Shown: positions 7,937 to 17,081 of the stretch, piece by piece
Layout: each line of letters starts with the position of its first letter
Numbering within the stretch: the first letter of the stretch is position 1
Position numbers and translations under genes: made by a program
Source of the DNA: Phycisphaerales bacterium
GTDB lineage: Bacteria > Planctomycetota > Phycisphaerae > UBA1845
Direction of reading: 5' to 3'
Length of the DNA: 64,000 bases
Assembly (NCBI GenBank): GCA_020639115.1
Contig: JACKHG010000012.1
Location: forward strand, 1-64,000
Notes under the pieces: generated by a model
What the model saw: only the letters and a program-made list of their open reading frames with translations
What the model was told of the DNA's origin: nothing
Database searches by the model: none

Positions 7937-9396
7937 CGGTGAGCGCCGCCCCTGCGCATGATCCCGGCGCCCGCTCGGCTGCCGCGCCGTTGCGCTGGTG
8001 GCAGCTAGCCCTGCTGCCGTTCGCGGTGCTCGTTCGTCCGGGATCGTGCGGCGCGCGTGCCCTGCGGGCCAGCCCGACCCAAGTGTGGGCGATGCATCTG
8101 CTGATCATGTTTCTCGCCGCGCTCGCGGCAGCCGCATTGCATGTGGCCGTGGGCAATCGACCGGCGGATTTCTGGCTCCCACTGGCCGACCCGCATGCGC
8201 CGGCGCCCGAGTCCGGCGCCGGTGCGGAAGCCGCCTCCGGTTTTGCAGCGCCCCAGTTGCGTTGGGACGAGCGTCTGCGCCTCCCCGTCGCAGTATTCAT
8301 CCTGGCCCTGTACGACCGGACGGCCACCGGTTGGGATTTGCCTGTCCTCCTGCTGATCGTGCTGGGCGCCCATCTGTTCTACTGGTTAATGGCGGGAATC
8401 CTGATGCCTGCCGTGGCGGGGCCAGGTCACGCGGCGGCCCGATACTGGCGCTGCCTGAAGCTGAATCTCTGGGCCAGCATCGCGCTGCTGCTCGTGGTAC
8501 TGATTGCGCTCGCCGTCAACCTGCTGAACAACTCCGTGTCCTTCGGGTGGTCCCTCTTTGACGACACGACGGGCTTCGCCTTCGGGGCGGGTGCGCTCCT
8601 GCTCGGTTCGATCGTGATCGTGGCGCGGATGGGCACGGGCGCGACCGGCCCCGGCGCCACCCTCGCCGAGCCGACGCCCCATTGCCGCGCCTGTGGGTAT
8701 AACCTCCTGGCCCTGTCGGCTGACCGCCCCTGCCCGGAGTGCGGGCAGGCCACCATCGGCGCTGATCCGGCGCTGAGCACCGGCCGGGAGTGGGTGCATG
8801 CGCGCGGCATCGCCCGCATCGCCGCCTGGGCGCGCACCGCCCGCGCCGTCGTGCGCGACCGGCATTTCTTCCACCGCCTGCCCGTGCACACCGGCGTGCC
8901 GCGGGCCCTGAGCTTCGCGCTGGCGAGTTGCGCAGCCGCCGCCGCGCCGGCCCTGCTGGCGGAGTTGGTAATTCCTTTGATCGGCAGCGGGGATGCGGAC
9001 CGCTCGGCGGAGCTGATGGCGCCCCTGGCGGTGTTCGCGGTGGCGCTGGCCGGCGCGCTGCTGCTCGCCATGTTCATCGCCATCCAGTGGGTCAGCCGCG
9101 CCGGACGGCGATCGCCCGTCGCGACCTTCATCGGGGGCTGCTACGCGACGGCGTGGCTCGTGCCGGCGTGCGTCGCGGCGCAACTGGTGATCCTACCGCC
9201 CTTGCTCGCGGCCTGGTCCGTGCTGGATCGCCTGGATCCGATCGGCTACAGGCTGCCGATTCAGGCGCTGCAGGTCGCTCTGCCCCGGGGCTTCGCGTGG
9301 GGCTGGGGCGGCGTGGCGCTCGCGCTCGTACTGGCGGTGATCGGCGTGCGCGGCTTCTGCCGCGGACTGTCGGCCATGCGCTTCGCCGGCACCTGA
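7933..9396 (+). CDS. Polytopic membrane protein with internal zinc ribbon
   Basis: A 487-aa protein whose ATG overlaps the previous stop (ATGA) and has GGAGG upstream. Several strongly hydrophobic segments lie on both sides of a cytosolic zinc ribbon, CRACGYNLLALSADRPCPEC, near residue 260. The layout of paired membrane segments plus ribbon is that of a planctomycete integral membrane family of unknown role, loosely like Yip1-type proteins. Pairing with the upstream anchored protein suggests they act together at the cell envelope. Confidence 0.65.
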   Translation: MTVSAAPAHDPGARSAAAPLRWWQLALLPFAVLVRPGSCGARALRASPTQVWAMHLLIMFLAALAAAALHVAVGNRPADFWLPLADPHAPAPESGAGAEAASGFAAPQLRWDERLRLPVAVFILALYDRTATGWDLPVLLLIVLGAHLFYWLMAGILMPAVAGPGHAAARYWRCLKLNLWASIALLLVVLIALAVNLLNNSVSFGWSLFDDTTGFAFGAGALLLGSIVIVARMGTGATGPGATLAEPTPHCRACGYNLLALSADRPCPECGQATIGADPALSTGREWVHARGIARIAAWARTARAVVRDRHFFHRLPVHTGVPRALSFALASCAAAAAPALLAELVIPLIGSGDADRSAELMAPLAVFAVALAGALLLAMFIAIQWVSRAGRRSPVATFIGGCYATAWLVPACVAAQLVILPPLLAAWSVLDRLDPIGYRLPIQALQVALPRGFAWGWGGVALALVLAVIGVRGFCRGLSAMRFAGT

Positions 9397-9474
9397 CCGC
9401 ACCACATTCGCTAAGCACTCGGGGCGTGGAGGGCCGATAGACGTGGAGGTGATATCCGCGGCATCAGGTAGCCC

Positions 9475-10593
9475 ATGAACCCCATTCTCAGTGTCATCGT
9501 TCCGTCGCGCGGGCGGCTCGCTCAGCTTGGGCGGCTGCTCGAGTGCCTCGCTGCGCAGACCGGCCGGGGCAGCGACGCGTTCGAGGTCGTCGTCGGGCTG
9601 GACGGCCACACCCCGGCGGAGGCGGATGCGCTGCCCCGCGACTTCCCCTATGAGGTGACCTACCTGCCGCTGCCGCCGGTGGGCATATCCGCCGCCAAGA
9701 ACGCAGCCGTGGCGGCGGCCCGCGGCGACGTGCTGCTCTTCGTCAACGACGACATCGAGCCGGAGCCGCACTTCATCGCCGCCCACCACACCGCCCAGCA
9801 GGCGGGGCACGGCGTCGTGCTCGGCGCCTCGCCGTTCGTGCGCTGGCGCGATCAGAACGTGTTCGATGAACTGGTGGCGCGAACGCGGATGATCTTCTTC
9901 TACGCGGAACTCGTCGACGGCGCCGCCTACAACTTCCGCTATGCGTGGAATATCAATCTCTCGGTGAGCCGCAGGCTGCTCGCGCCGCTCGTCGGCCCGT
10001 TCACCGAGCGGATCCAGCCCGTCTTCTACGACGATGTGGAATTCGCCTATCGCCTGATCGGCGCCGCGGACGCCGTGCACTACTGCGCCGCGGCCCGGGC
10101 GCCGCACCGCCACCGCTACGACTTCGCCGGCTACTTCGCGCGCGAGGCCCTGCTCGGCGTGATGTCGGCCGAACTCGCCCGGGTGAATCCGGACTGCCAC
10201 CGCGCCATTTTCCGCGCCGCTCCCGCCGAGGTGCTGGCCCGCGCCCACGCCGGCCTCGCCCCCGACATCCCCGACCACCAGCGCATGCTCACCCAGTTCC
10301 ACACGGCAGCCGCGGCGTCATGGGGTGATAATATGCCGCCTGACTACGCCGCCACGCTCTACGCCCTGCACCTGCCGCTGAAACGCCGGGCCTTTCGCTG
10401 CGGGCTGACCGCAGCTTCGCGCAATCCAAACATCCCCTGGACCCGGCGTCAGCACCTGGCGGCCACGGCCCTGTGCGCCGATCCCGTCTTTTCCCTATGC
10501 CCGCCGTGGTCCGCCGAGACAATACAGGACCACGCGCCCGTCCAGCCGTACTCCACCGCGGCGCCGGGGGTTAACGCGGTGCCTACCGGGTAG
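9475..10593 (+). CDS. Family 2 glycosyltransferase
   Basis: A 372-aa protein starting MNPILSVIVPSRGRLAQLGR, the GT-A fold N-terminus. The motif LLFVNDDIEPEP supplies the DxD-like metal and nucleotide-sugar site, and SAAKNAAVAAARGD is the usual GT2 segment before it. The acceptor half contains FYDDVEFAYRL, matching the ED-type catalytic base region. No membrane segment is seen, so it is cytosolic or peripheral. It presumably adds a sugar during surface polysaccharide or glycoprotein synthesis. AGGTAG lies before the ATG. It is followed by two more carbohydrate-related genes that are broken. Confidence 0.85.
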   Translation: MNPILSVIVPSRGRLAQLGRLLECLAAQTGRGSDAFEVVVGLDGHTPAEADALPRDFPYEVTYLPLPPVGISAAKNAAVAAARGDVLLFVNDDIEPEPHFIAAHHTAQQAGHGVVLGASPFVRWRDQNVFDELVARTRMIFFYAELVDGAAYNFRYAWNINLSVSRRLLAPLVGPFTERIQPVFYDDVEFAYRLIGAADAVHYCAAARAPHRHRYDFAGYFAREALLGVMSAELARVNPDCHRAIFRAAPAEVLARAHAGLAPDIPDHQRMLTQFHTAAAASWGDNMPPDYAATLYALHLPLKRRAFRCGLTAASRNPNIPWTRRQHLAATALCADPVFSLCPPWSAETIQDHAPVQPYSTAAPGVNAVPTG

Positions 10594-10659
10594 TCTCCCT
10601 GCCGTCCATCCGGCGGCATCCCCGACGGTGCGCGGCGTGGATACATCCGCGCACACCGC

Positions 10660-10679
10660 AATGGGGCAGAGTCCCCATT
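10660..10679 (+). terminator. Hairpin after the glycosyltransferase gene
   Basis: AATGGGG (10660-10666) and CCCCATT (10673-10679) form a perfect 7-bp stem with a 6-base loop, 67 bases after the stop at 10593. No clear T-run follows, so it is a weak terminator candidate. Confidence 0.4.
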
Positions 10680-10699
10680 CTCCGAAAATCACTTTGGTC

Positions 10700-10727
10700 T
10701 TGTTCGAGAAATGCGCTCCATTAGAAT
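10700..10727 (+). promoter_or_regulatory. Promoter directly before the double glycosyltransferase gene
   Basis: TTGTTC (10700-10705) and TAGAAT (10722-10727) with a 16-base spacer. The ATG at 10737 is only 9 bases after the -10, so the transcript is probably leaderless or nearly so. Confidence 0.5.
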
Positions 10728-10736
10728 AGCGATATC

Positions 10737-12375
10737 ATGACTCTGAACTTCAACGACGCGGGGGTGAGCATCGTCTGTCTGGGGGGAGCACAACTTCCCT
10801 ACGGCGCTGACGCCTTCGCCGACATGATTCACGCGGCTGCCCGCCAGGACCATCCCCGCACCGAGCTGATCGTCGTCGACGATCGGCCCGAGCCACCCGC
10901 ATCCGCGCTGCCCGCGGACCTGCGTGGCTGCGACCACGTGCGCGTGGTCGGCGGCACGTTCAAGAACCGCGCCGCGCGCTACGCCGCGGGGCTGAAGGCC
11001 GCGACTGGGAAATACCTGCTGCTGCTCGACAACGCGCAGGTGCCCGTCGTGCTGCGCCGCTCCGCGGTGACCACGCTGCTGATGTCCGCCGAACGCCATC
11101 CCGGCTTCGGCCTGATCTACGCCGACTACGAACGCATCGAGCCGGACGGCGCCAAGCGCGACGTCCACCTGCTCGACTGGCACGAGGGCCGCCTGCGCGA
11201 CGCCCTCGACCTCGGCCGCGCGTTCCTCTTCGAGACCGCCACGGTCAAGGCGGCCCGCGGCTTCAACGAACGATACGAAGCCGCCGACCTCTACGACCTG
11301 CGCCTGCGCGTGACCGAACGCGGCCCGGCGGTCCATATCGCCAACCGCTACGCGGGAACGCTCTACTCCGTCGCAGCGCCCGCGGGCACCCACAACGTCT
11401 TCGACTACCTCATGGCCAACCGCGACGCCCAGGTGGAGGCCGAGCACGCGCTCGGCGAGCACCTCAAGCGCATCGGGGCCTACCTCGCGCCCGGCGCCCA
11501 CGTGCGGCCGGTCACGAGCGTCACCCGCAACGGCAGCGACGTCATCGCGAGCATCGTGATCCCGGTCAACAACCGGCCGCAGTTCATCGGCCGCGCGATC
11601 GAAAGCGTGCAGGCCCAGACGCGCGCGAGGTCGAGGTGATCGTCGTGGTCAACGGCGGTTCGACGACCCGACCATCCCGCGGGGCCTGCGCAAGGCTACC
11701 TCGCCGGCGGCGAAGCACCGCCCAGCGCTCCGGCAGTGACGCCTCATGGTCGTGGACGTGAACAACCTCGGACTGTGTTTGAACACGGGCATTGCGTCGG
11801 CGCGCGGGCGCTACTACGTCCAGCTCGACTCCGACGACCGACTCAAGCCCGATGCAGTCGAGAAGCTGCTCGCGGTTTTCGAAAGCGACCCCACGATCGG
11901 TATGGTGATCGGTTCGTACGAAGTCTGGAACCTCAACGAGAAGACCGGCGACCTGAATCGTGACGAAAGCGTGCCCGTCGTCACGCACGACGAGTGGACC
12001 GAAGACAATGGCCGCAACAACCTGCTGCGCATCGGCGGTGCGGGCGCCCCGCGTTCGGCGCACGTCGGTGTGATTCGCGATTGCGGTTGGTTTGGCGTGA
12101 ACGACACCGCATGGTGTCGCAACTACGGCGAGGACTACGACCTCGTGCTCCGCATCAGCGAACGCTACACCATAGGCCGGGTTTGGGACCCGATCTACGA
12201 GGTCATTCGCCACAGCGGCGGCACGGATCACAGCATCGACCAGGTCACCATCGACCGCAACGACAACGCGAAGGACTGCATGCGGCTCGAGGCGCTCCAC
12301 CGTCGGCGGACGCTGAACAGCAGCAATGGTCAGGTGAAGCATCCGGCCACCAAGCCGGTGCTGGCATCCGCTTGA
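10737..12375 (+). pseudogene. Double-domain GT2 glycosyltransferase, frameshifted
   Basis: The first part (10737 to about 11625) encodes one GT-A domain (SIVCLGGAQLPYG, ELIVVDDRPE, GKYLLLLDNAQ) and the start of a second, ASIVIPVNNRPQFIGRAIES. The second domain then continues in another frame (EVEVIVVVNGGST from 11627), shifts again within 11660-11745, and resumes intact from 11746 with NLGLCLNTGIASARGRYYVQ, LDSDDRLKPDAVEK and YGEDYDLVLRISER up to the stop at 12375. Two glycosyltransferase domains in one chain were clearly intended. At least two indels break it, so it is either a recent pseudogene or carries sequencing errors. The downstream gene is broken too. Confidence 0.7.
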
Positions 12376-12384
12376 GGTCCATTC

Positions 12385-13541
12385 ATGCCGGGTTTGTCTG
12401 ACTGCACTCTCCTCGGGGTGGATGGGGGCGCCACCGAGGTCAAAGCGCACCACGTTTCCTGCGATAACCTCTCGGCTCCGCACGCGTTCGCGCTTGGCGG
12501 AGGCAGCCGCGGCCCGCGTCTACCCGCGACGCAACGGCTTCGCGCCGCTGCCCGTCACCCAGCAACTTGCCGAACGCGAAGCACCGCAGCTCACCGCTGA
12601 CGAAGTGGCTCTATCGGGGCGACGTGGTGTCAGCCGCCGCCGACGCCATCGCCGACACCGCGCGCCAGGTCGGGGCCCGCCGGCTGATCGTCGGCATGGG
12701 CATGCCCGGCCTGAAAACGCCGACCGGCCGGGGAATCGCCGTGATCAACAACGGCCCGCGCATCCCCGACTTTCTCGAACGCCTCGAGCAACTGCTTGTC
12801 GAGCAGGATTTCGAGCTGGCCGCACCGATCGCCCGCCTGGGCAGCGACGCGGACTACTGCGGCGTCGGCGAGCAGTGGGCCGAGGCCGGTCTGTTCCGCG
12901 ATGTGGAAAACGCCTATTACGTCGGCGGCGGCACCGGCGTGGCCGACGCCCTCAAGCTGCGCGGCGAACTCGTGACCTTCGATGCCGCGCGCGAATGGAT
13001 GCGCAAGGCCTGGCAGATCCCCAGCAACCAGGGCCCGACCTTCGAACAACTCGTCTCCGCCCGCGGCATGAACGCGGGCTACCAGCAGCGGATCGGTGCC
13101 ACCGCCCCGGATCGTTTCCCAGAGGTGGACGCGCTCGCGGGCGATCCGCAGGCGATCGCGTGGCTCCGCGACGTCGCCGACGCCCTCGCCGAACTCATCG
13201 TTGAGCGGCTCGACACCGTCCGCAACGGTCGGCGGGCACTGACCCATCGCGGCGACGACTACGCGAAACTCACGAGCGACCATCCCTACCGCGGCACGCT
13301 GCTCGACCGCGTGGTCATCGGTCAGCGGATCGGGATGCTCTACGCGGACGCGCGTTGCCGCCCGTTCTTCGCCGACCACGTCGACGCCGCCTTTGCGCGG
13401 CGCGTGCACGCCCTCGAGGATCCGCAACTCGCCCGGCACGTGCTCGCCGGCGACGCGCCGCGCCCCGGCTTCCTGCAGGCCTCGCAGCTCCGCGCCGCGC
13501 CCGCACTCGGCGCCGCGGTCTCCGCCGTTCAGGCGCTGTAG
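12385..13541 (+). pseudogene. ASKHA/ROK-like sugar kinase-type protein, frameshifted
   Basis: An ATG with GAGGT upstream lies 9 bases after the previous stop. The N-terminus has a phosphate-1 loop, LLGVDGGATEVKAHHV, typical of the ASKHA superfamily. The frame then shifts near 12500 (continuing as EAAAARVYPRRNGFAPLPVT) and again near 12605, after which the rest is open to 13541, with IVGMGMPGLKTPTGRGIAVI, ARLGSDADYCGVGE and YYVGGGTGVADALKLRGE. The last is like the glycine-rich nucleotide loop of ROK kinases. The family call is tentative, ROK or BadF-type. As with its neighbour, indels suggest decay or sequence error. Confidence 0.55.
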
Positions 13542-13604
13542 GCGTTATCGCTCCTCCGTCGGCGACACACTTCGGATTTACTTGCGCCGATCATCGGTCA
13601 CACT

Positions 13605-13634
13605 TTGACGCTCGTTTTTGAACGCCACTATACT
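13605..13634 (+). promoter_or_regulatory. Strong sigma70-type promoter of the carboxypeptidase gene
   Basis: TTGACG (13605-13610) and TATACT (13629-13634) with an 18-base spacer, 41 bases before the preferred start at 13676. This is the best-matching promoter in the window. Confidence 0.65.
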
Positions 13635-13675
13635 CAGCACCCTAACGAAACATGGATTCCTGGGGGGCCTTCGGC

Positions 13676-15358
13676 ATGTGGCATATTCGAACCTCTGCGC
13701 CCGGCGCGTCGCGTCATCGGCGGGCGTGTGCGGTCCTGGCTGTTCTCGCATTGTCAGCCGCAGCGACGGCTGCCGGCCCGGCCCATCTCCACGTGCAGCC
13801 CGCAACGCCGAACCGGGCTGCGCCCACCCTCGACGATCTCCGCGCCGCCCGCGACCGCCTCGTCGCGCTCGGCTTCGACGTCGATCGCTGCGGCTTCGAC
13901 CTGCACGCCGGCACCCTGGGCGTGGATGTGATCAGCGACCATGACCGCGCAGCCCTGCTCGCCGCCGGCTTCACCGTGAGCGCGGAGGAATCGCTCGCGC
14001 CGGTAGCGCGCACGCAGACTCAGTACTACGACCCCGACGAAATCGCGGCGATTCTCCAGCAGGCCGCGATCGATCATCCGGCGATCACCCACGTATTCTC
14101 GATCGGCACGACCTACGAGGGACGGCCGATCTGGGCCATCGAGATTTCCGACAACCCGGGCGTGCCCGAGGACGAGCCGGCGATTCTCTTCAACGCCCAG
14201 CACCACGCCCGCGAGGTCGCGACCTCCCACGTCGGCATCGACGTCGTCGAGCAACTGACCAACAACTACGGCAGCGATGCGCACGTGACGGACTGGGTCA
14301 ACGACTACAAGACGGTCGTCGTGCCCATGGTCAACCCGGACGGCGTGGCGTACGTTTTTGCCAATCACTCCTCGTGGCGCAAGAACCGGCAGTTGCACTC
14401 CTGCTACGGCGTGGATTTGAACCGCAATTATCCCTACCTGTGGGGACCGGGCTGCGGTTCGAGCGGCACCTGTTCGTCCGACCTCTACCGCGGCCCGTCG
14501 GTGGCCTCGGAGTTCGAGACGCAGGCGATGATCGCCCTGGCGGACACGTACCACTTCGTCATGGCCACGTCGTATCACTCCTACGGCCGGTTCATTGATT
14601 ACCCGTATGCCTGCGCGACGGGCGCACCCTCCACGCTGATGCCGGAACACCCGGTGATCGACGAGATGATGAACGGCATGGCTGACGCGATCGACGCCGT
14701 GGACAGCACGCCGCGTTACGACGTGAACTCGCCGGTGCCCGCGGGCGGCGTGAACGGCGACGACACCAGTTGGTATTACGCCTATCGGGGCACGTACTCG
14801 TTTATCGTCGAAGTGGGCACGAGTTTCGAGCCGAACTTCAGCCTGGTCGCAGGAATCGTCAGTCGCAACCGCGCCGGATGGCAGTACCTCTACCAGCGCC
14901 TCGGCGCCGCCCGTATCGACGTGCACGTGGCCGACGCGTGCTCCGGCGCGCCGCTGGCCGCCGAGGTGACGCTGACGAACTACGCGTTCGACACGGGCGA
15001 GTTGCCCCGCTACACGTTCCTGCCTTACGGCCGCTGGACGTTCATGGTTCCCCCGAACGGCACGTACACCGTGCGCATCTCCAAGCCCGGCTACGTCACT
15101 CAGGACGTGCCGGTGAGCGTGAGCACGCTGCCCGCGGGCATCCAGGTCGCGCTCGAGCAGACCAGCCCGCCGCCGACGATCTACGGCGACACCGATTGCG
15201 ACGGCGACGTGGACATCGCCGACCTGCAGCGCTTCGAGGAGTGCCTCACCGGCCCCGTCCCAGCCGTTGACCCGGGCTGCAGCGGCCTCGACGCCAACGA
15301 CGACAACCACGTCGATCTCCTCGACTTCGCCGCATTCCAGGCCGCCTACACCGGTTGA
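13676..15358 (+). CDS. Secreted M14 zinc carboxypeptidase with dockerin-like tail
   Basis: A 560-aa exported protein. A basic start followed by VLAVLALSAAATAAGPA gives a signal peptide. The M14 zinc site is HHARE (His and Glu near residues 177-180), with DLNRNY, SYHSYG and the catalytic Glu in FIVEVGTSF, so it is a complete carboxypeptidase. A small beta domain (ADACSGAPLAAEVTL) follows, as in regulatory-domain carboxypeptidases. The tail has two calcium-loop repeats, GDTDCDGDVDIADLQRF and DANDDNHVDLLDF, a dockerin type I pattern. The start at 13676 has GGGGGG 8 bases upstream; the alternative ATG at 13652 adds eight residues and lacks a Shine-Dalgarno. Confidence 0.9.
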   Translation: MWHIRTSAPGASRHRRACAVLAVLALSAAATAAGPAHLHVQPATPNRAAPTLDDLRAARDRLVALGFDVDRCGFDLHAGTLGVDVISDHDRAALLAAGFTVSAEESLAPVARTQTQYYDPDEIAAILQQAAIDHPAITHVFSIGTTYEGRPIWAIEISDNPGVPEDEPAILFNAQHHAREVATSHVGIDVVEQLTNNYGSDAHVTDWVNDYKTVVVPMVNPDGVAYVFANHSSWRKNRQLHSCYGVDLNRNYPYLWGPGCGSSGTCSSDLYRGPSVASEFETQAMIALADTYHFVMATSYHSYGRFIDYPYACATGAPSTLMPEHPVIDEMMNGMADAIDAVDSTPRYDVNSPVPAGGVNGDDTSWYYAYRGTYSFIVEVGTSFEPNFSLVAGIVSRNRAGWQYLYQRLGAARIDVHVADACSGAPLAAEVTLTNYAFDTGELPRYTFLPYGRWTFMVPPNGTYTVRISKPGYVTQDVPVSVSTLPAGIQVALEQTSPPPTIYGDTDCDGDVDIADLQRFEECLTGPVPAVDPGCSGLDANDDNHVDLLDFAAFQAAYTG

Positions 15359-15376
15359 AAGCTGCCGCCGCGATCC

Positions 15377-15404
15377 GAGCCGCGAGCGCAAGCGAGCGGG
15401 CTGG
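15377..15404. repeat. GAGCCGC...AGCGAGCGG repeat, arm 1
   Basis: A 28-base segment containing GCAAGCGAGCGGG, 18 bases after the carboxypeptidase stop. It is inverted relative to the copy at 15525-15551. The gap 15359-15699 holds no gene, only this pair and the ribosome binding site of the next gene. Confidence 0.6.
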
Positions 15405-15524
15405 AATACGGGCCAAGCGCGAGGCATCGACGGCTGAGCGGTTGCACACGGTCGACCGATTCCTGCGGTCCGTGCGCCAAGCGCGCCATTCTCGGGCCGG
15501 TTGTTTTCATGGTGCTTAGAACCT

Positions 15525-15551
15525 CAGTCCGCTCGCTAGCGCTTGCGGCTC
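15525..15551. repeat. GAGCCGC...AGCGAGCGG repeat, arm 2 (inverted)
   Basis: CAGTCCGCTCGCTAGCGCTT and following bases are the reverse complement of arm 1 with a few mismatches. The arms are 120 bases apart. Confidence 0.6.
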
Positions 15552-15699
15552 TGATCGGTCCGTGATGGCCTCGGTCGGTGGACGAAATGGCAACCCGTGA
15601 ATTCGCTTTGCCGACACGGCCATTGGTGTTACGCTGGGCACCCGCGACGATGCCCGCGAGCCATGGATGGCGCTGCGGACATGCGACAGGGAGGTCATC

Positions 15700-16944
15700 G
15701 TGTCCAGACACACATGTCGGCTGGCTGCCGCAGCCATCGGTACGTTCACGCTCATCGCACTCCTGCCCGGTTGCCAGCAGGCCCAACGCCGCCAGACCGG
15801 CCCGATCCGCGCGGTGTGGGTCACCCGCTACGACTACAAGACGCCGACCGACGTCGCCCGCGTGATGGAAAACTGCAAGCGCGCCGGCTTCAACACCGTG
15901 CTGTTCCAGGTGCGCGGCAACGGAACTGTCGCTTACCCCTCGCGGATCGAGCCGTGGTCGGAGGACTTCGGATTCCGCGATCCGGGCTTTGACCCCCTGG
16001 CGCTCGCCGTGGGCGAGGCCCATCGCCGCGGGCTCGCCCTGCACGCCTGGGTGAACGTCATGCCCGCGTGGCGCGGCGACGCACCGCCGCCGGTCCGCAA
16101 CCAGCTCTACCACACCCACCCGGACTGGTTCCTCTACGACGCAGCGCGCCACCGTCAACCCCTCGTCCACGTCAACGGCGCCGAGCGGCGCAAGTGGTAC
16201 GTGAGCCTCAACCCCTGTCTGCCCGAGGTACGCAACTACCTGACCGCCGTGATGCACGAGATCGTCAGCCGCTACCCCGTGGACGGACTCCACCTCGACT
16301 ACATCCGCTTTCCCATCGAGCCCATCGTCTCCGGCGAACGCGTGCCCGACTACCCGCGCGACCCGCACACCCTCGCGCTCTTCAACCGCGAAACGGGCTC
16401 CGACCCGAAGGTGCATCCAGCCGCCTGGAAGCAGTGGCGCGCCGACCAGGTCACGCGCCTCGTCGCCCAGATCCGCGAAATGTGCCGCAAGACCCGGCCG
16501 GGCGTGATGGTCTCCGCAGCCGTGAAGCCGACGCCCGACGGCGGCCTGCCGTACTTCCAGGACACCCGCCGCTGGGTGGCCCACGGCGTCGTGGATGCGA
16601 TTTTCCCCATGAACTACACCTCGAGCCCGAACGAGTACGCCGCCCGCAACGCGATGTGGATGGCGCTCCCCCGCGCCCCCGGCGTGATGATCGTGCCCGG
16701 CGTCAACCTCAGCGAAAACGCGCCGCCGCGCCAGGCCGCCCGCATCGCCCGGACCGAGATGGAGCAGGCCGCCCACACCGCCGGCCACTTCAGCGTGTTT
16801 GCCTATTCCCTGCTCTTTGAACGTACGCCCGGCGCCCAGACCGCCTCCGCCGGCCGCACGCCGACCCCCCAGGAGGAACGCCGACGCGAAATCATCCCGT
16901 TCATGCACTGGCTGGGCGAGTACACCCGCAATCGCGGCAGGTAG
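15700..16944 (+). CDS. GH10-like (DUF187/YngK-type) family lipoprotein
   Basis: A 414-aa lipoprotein. The GTG at 15700 is chosen because GGGAGG lies 6 bases upstream. The signal peptide ends in the lipobox LLPGC. The mature part begins IRAVWVTRYDYKTPTDVARV and continues with GFNTVLFQVRGNG, HAWVNVMPAWRG, DGLHLDYIRFP and AIFPMNYTS, which are hallmarks of the DUF187 glycoside-hydrolase-like TIM barrel. The Asp in LHLDYIRFP is a conserved catalytic candidate. The protein probably acts on polysaccharide or peptidoglycan glycans in the periplasm or at the surface. It stands alone between intergenic gaps. Confidence 0.85.
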   Translation: MSRHTCRLAAAAIGTFTLIALLPGCQQAQRRQTGPIRAVWVTRYDYKTPTDVARVMENCKRAGFNTVLFQVRGNGTVAYPSRIEPWSEDFGFRDPGFDPLALAVGEAHRRGLALHAWVNVMPAWRGDAPPPVRNQLYHTHPDWFLYDAARHRQPLVHVNGAERRKWYVSLNPCLPEVRNYLTAVMHEIVSRYPVDGLHLDYIRFPIEPIVSGERVPDYPRDPHTLALFNRETGSDPKVHPAAWKQWRADQVTRLVAQIREMCRKTRPGVMVSAAVKPTPDGGLPYFQDTRRWVAHGVVDAIFPMNYTSSPNEYAARNAMWMALPRAPGVMIVPGVNLSENAPPRQAARIARTEMEQAAHTAGHFSVFAYSLLFERTPGAQTASAGRTPTPQEERRREIIPFMHWLGEYTRNRGR

Positions 16945-17081
16945 GGCGGGGCGGGGGCAAACCACCCGCGCCTCGGTCGCCTACAGGTACTTACATTTGC
17001 ACCCGCTTGGCGCATGCCGCATCGTGACGCGTATTGGCATAGCCGTTTCGCCCCCAAGGCGATCACGGCGCACGTTGCGAG

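Noticed and set aside
11736..11963. Separate short gene between the glycosyltransferase parts
   Set aside because: The frame overlaps the resumed GT2 domain, whose conserved motifs are in the other frame.
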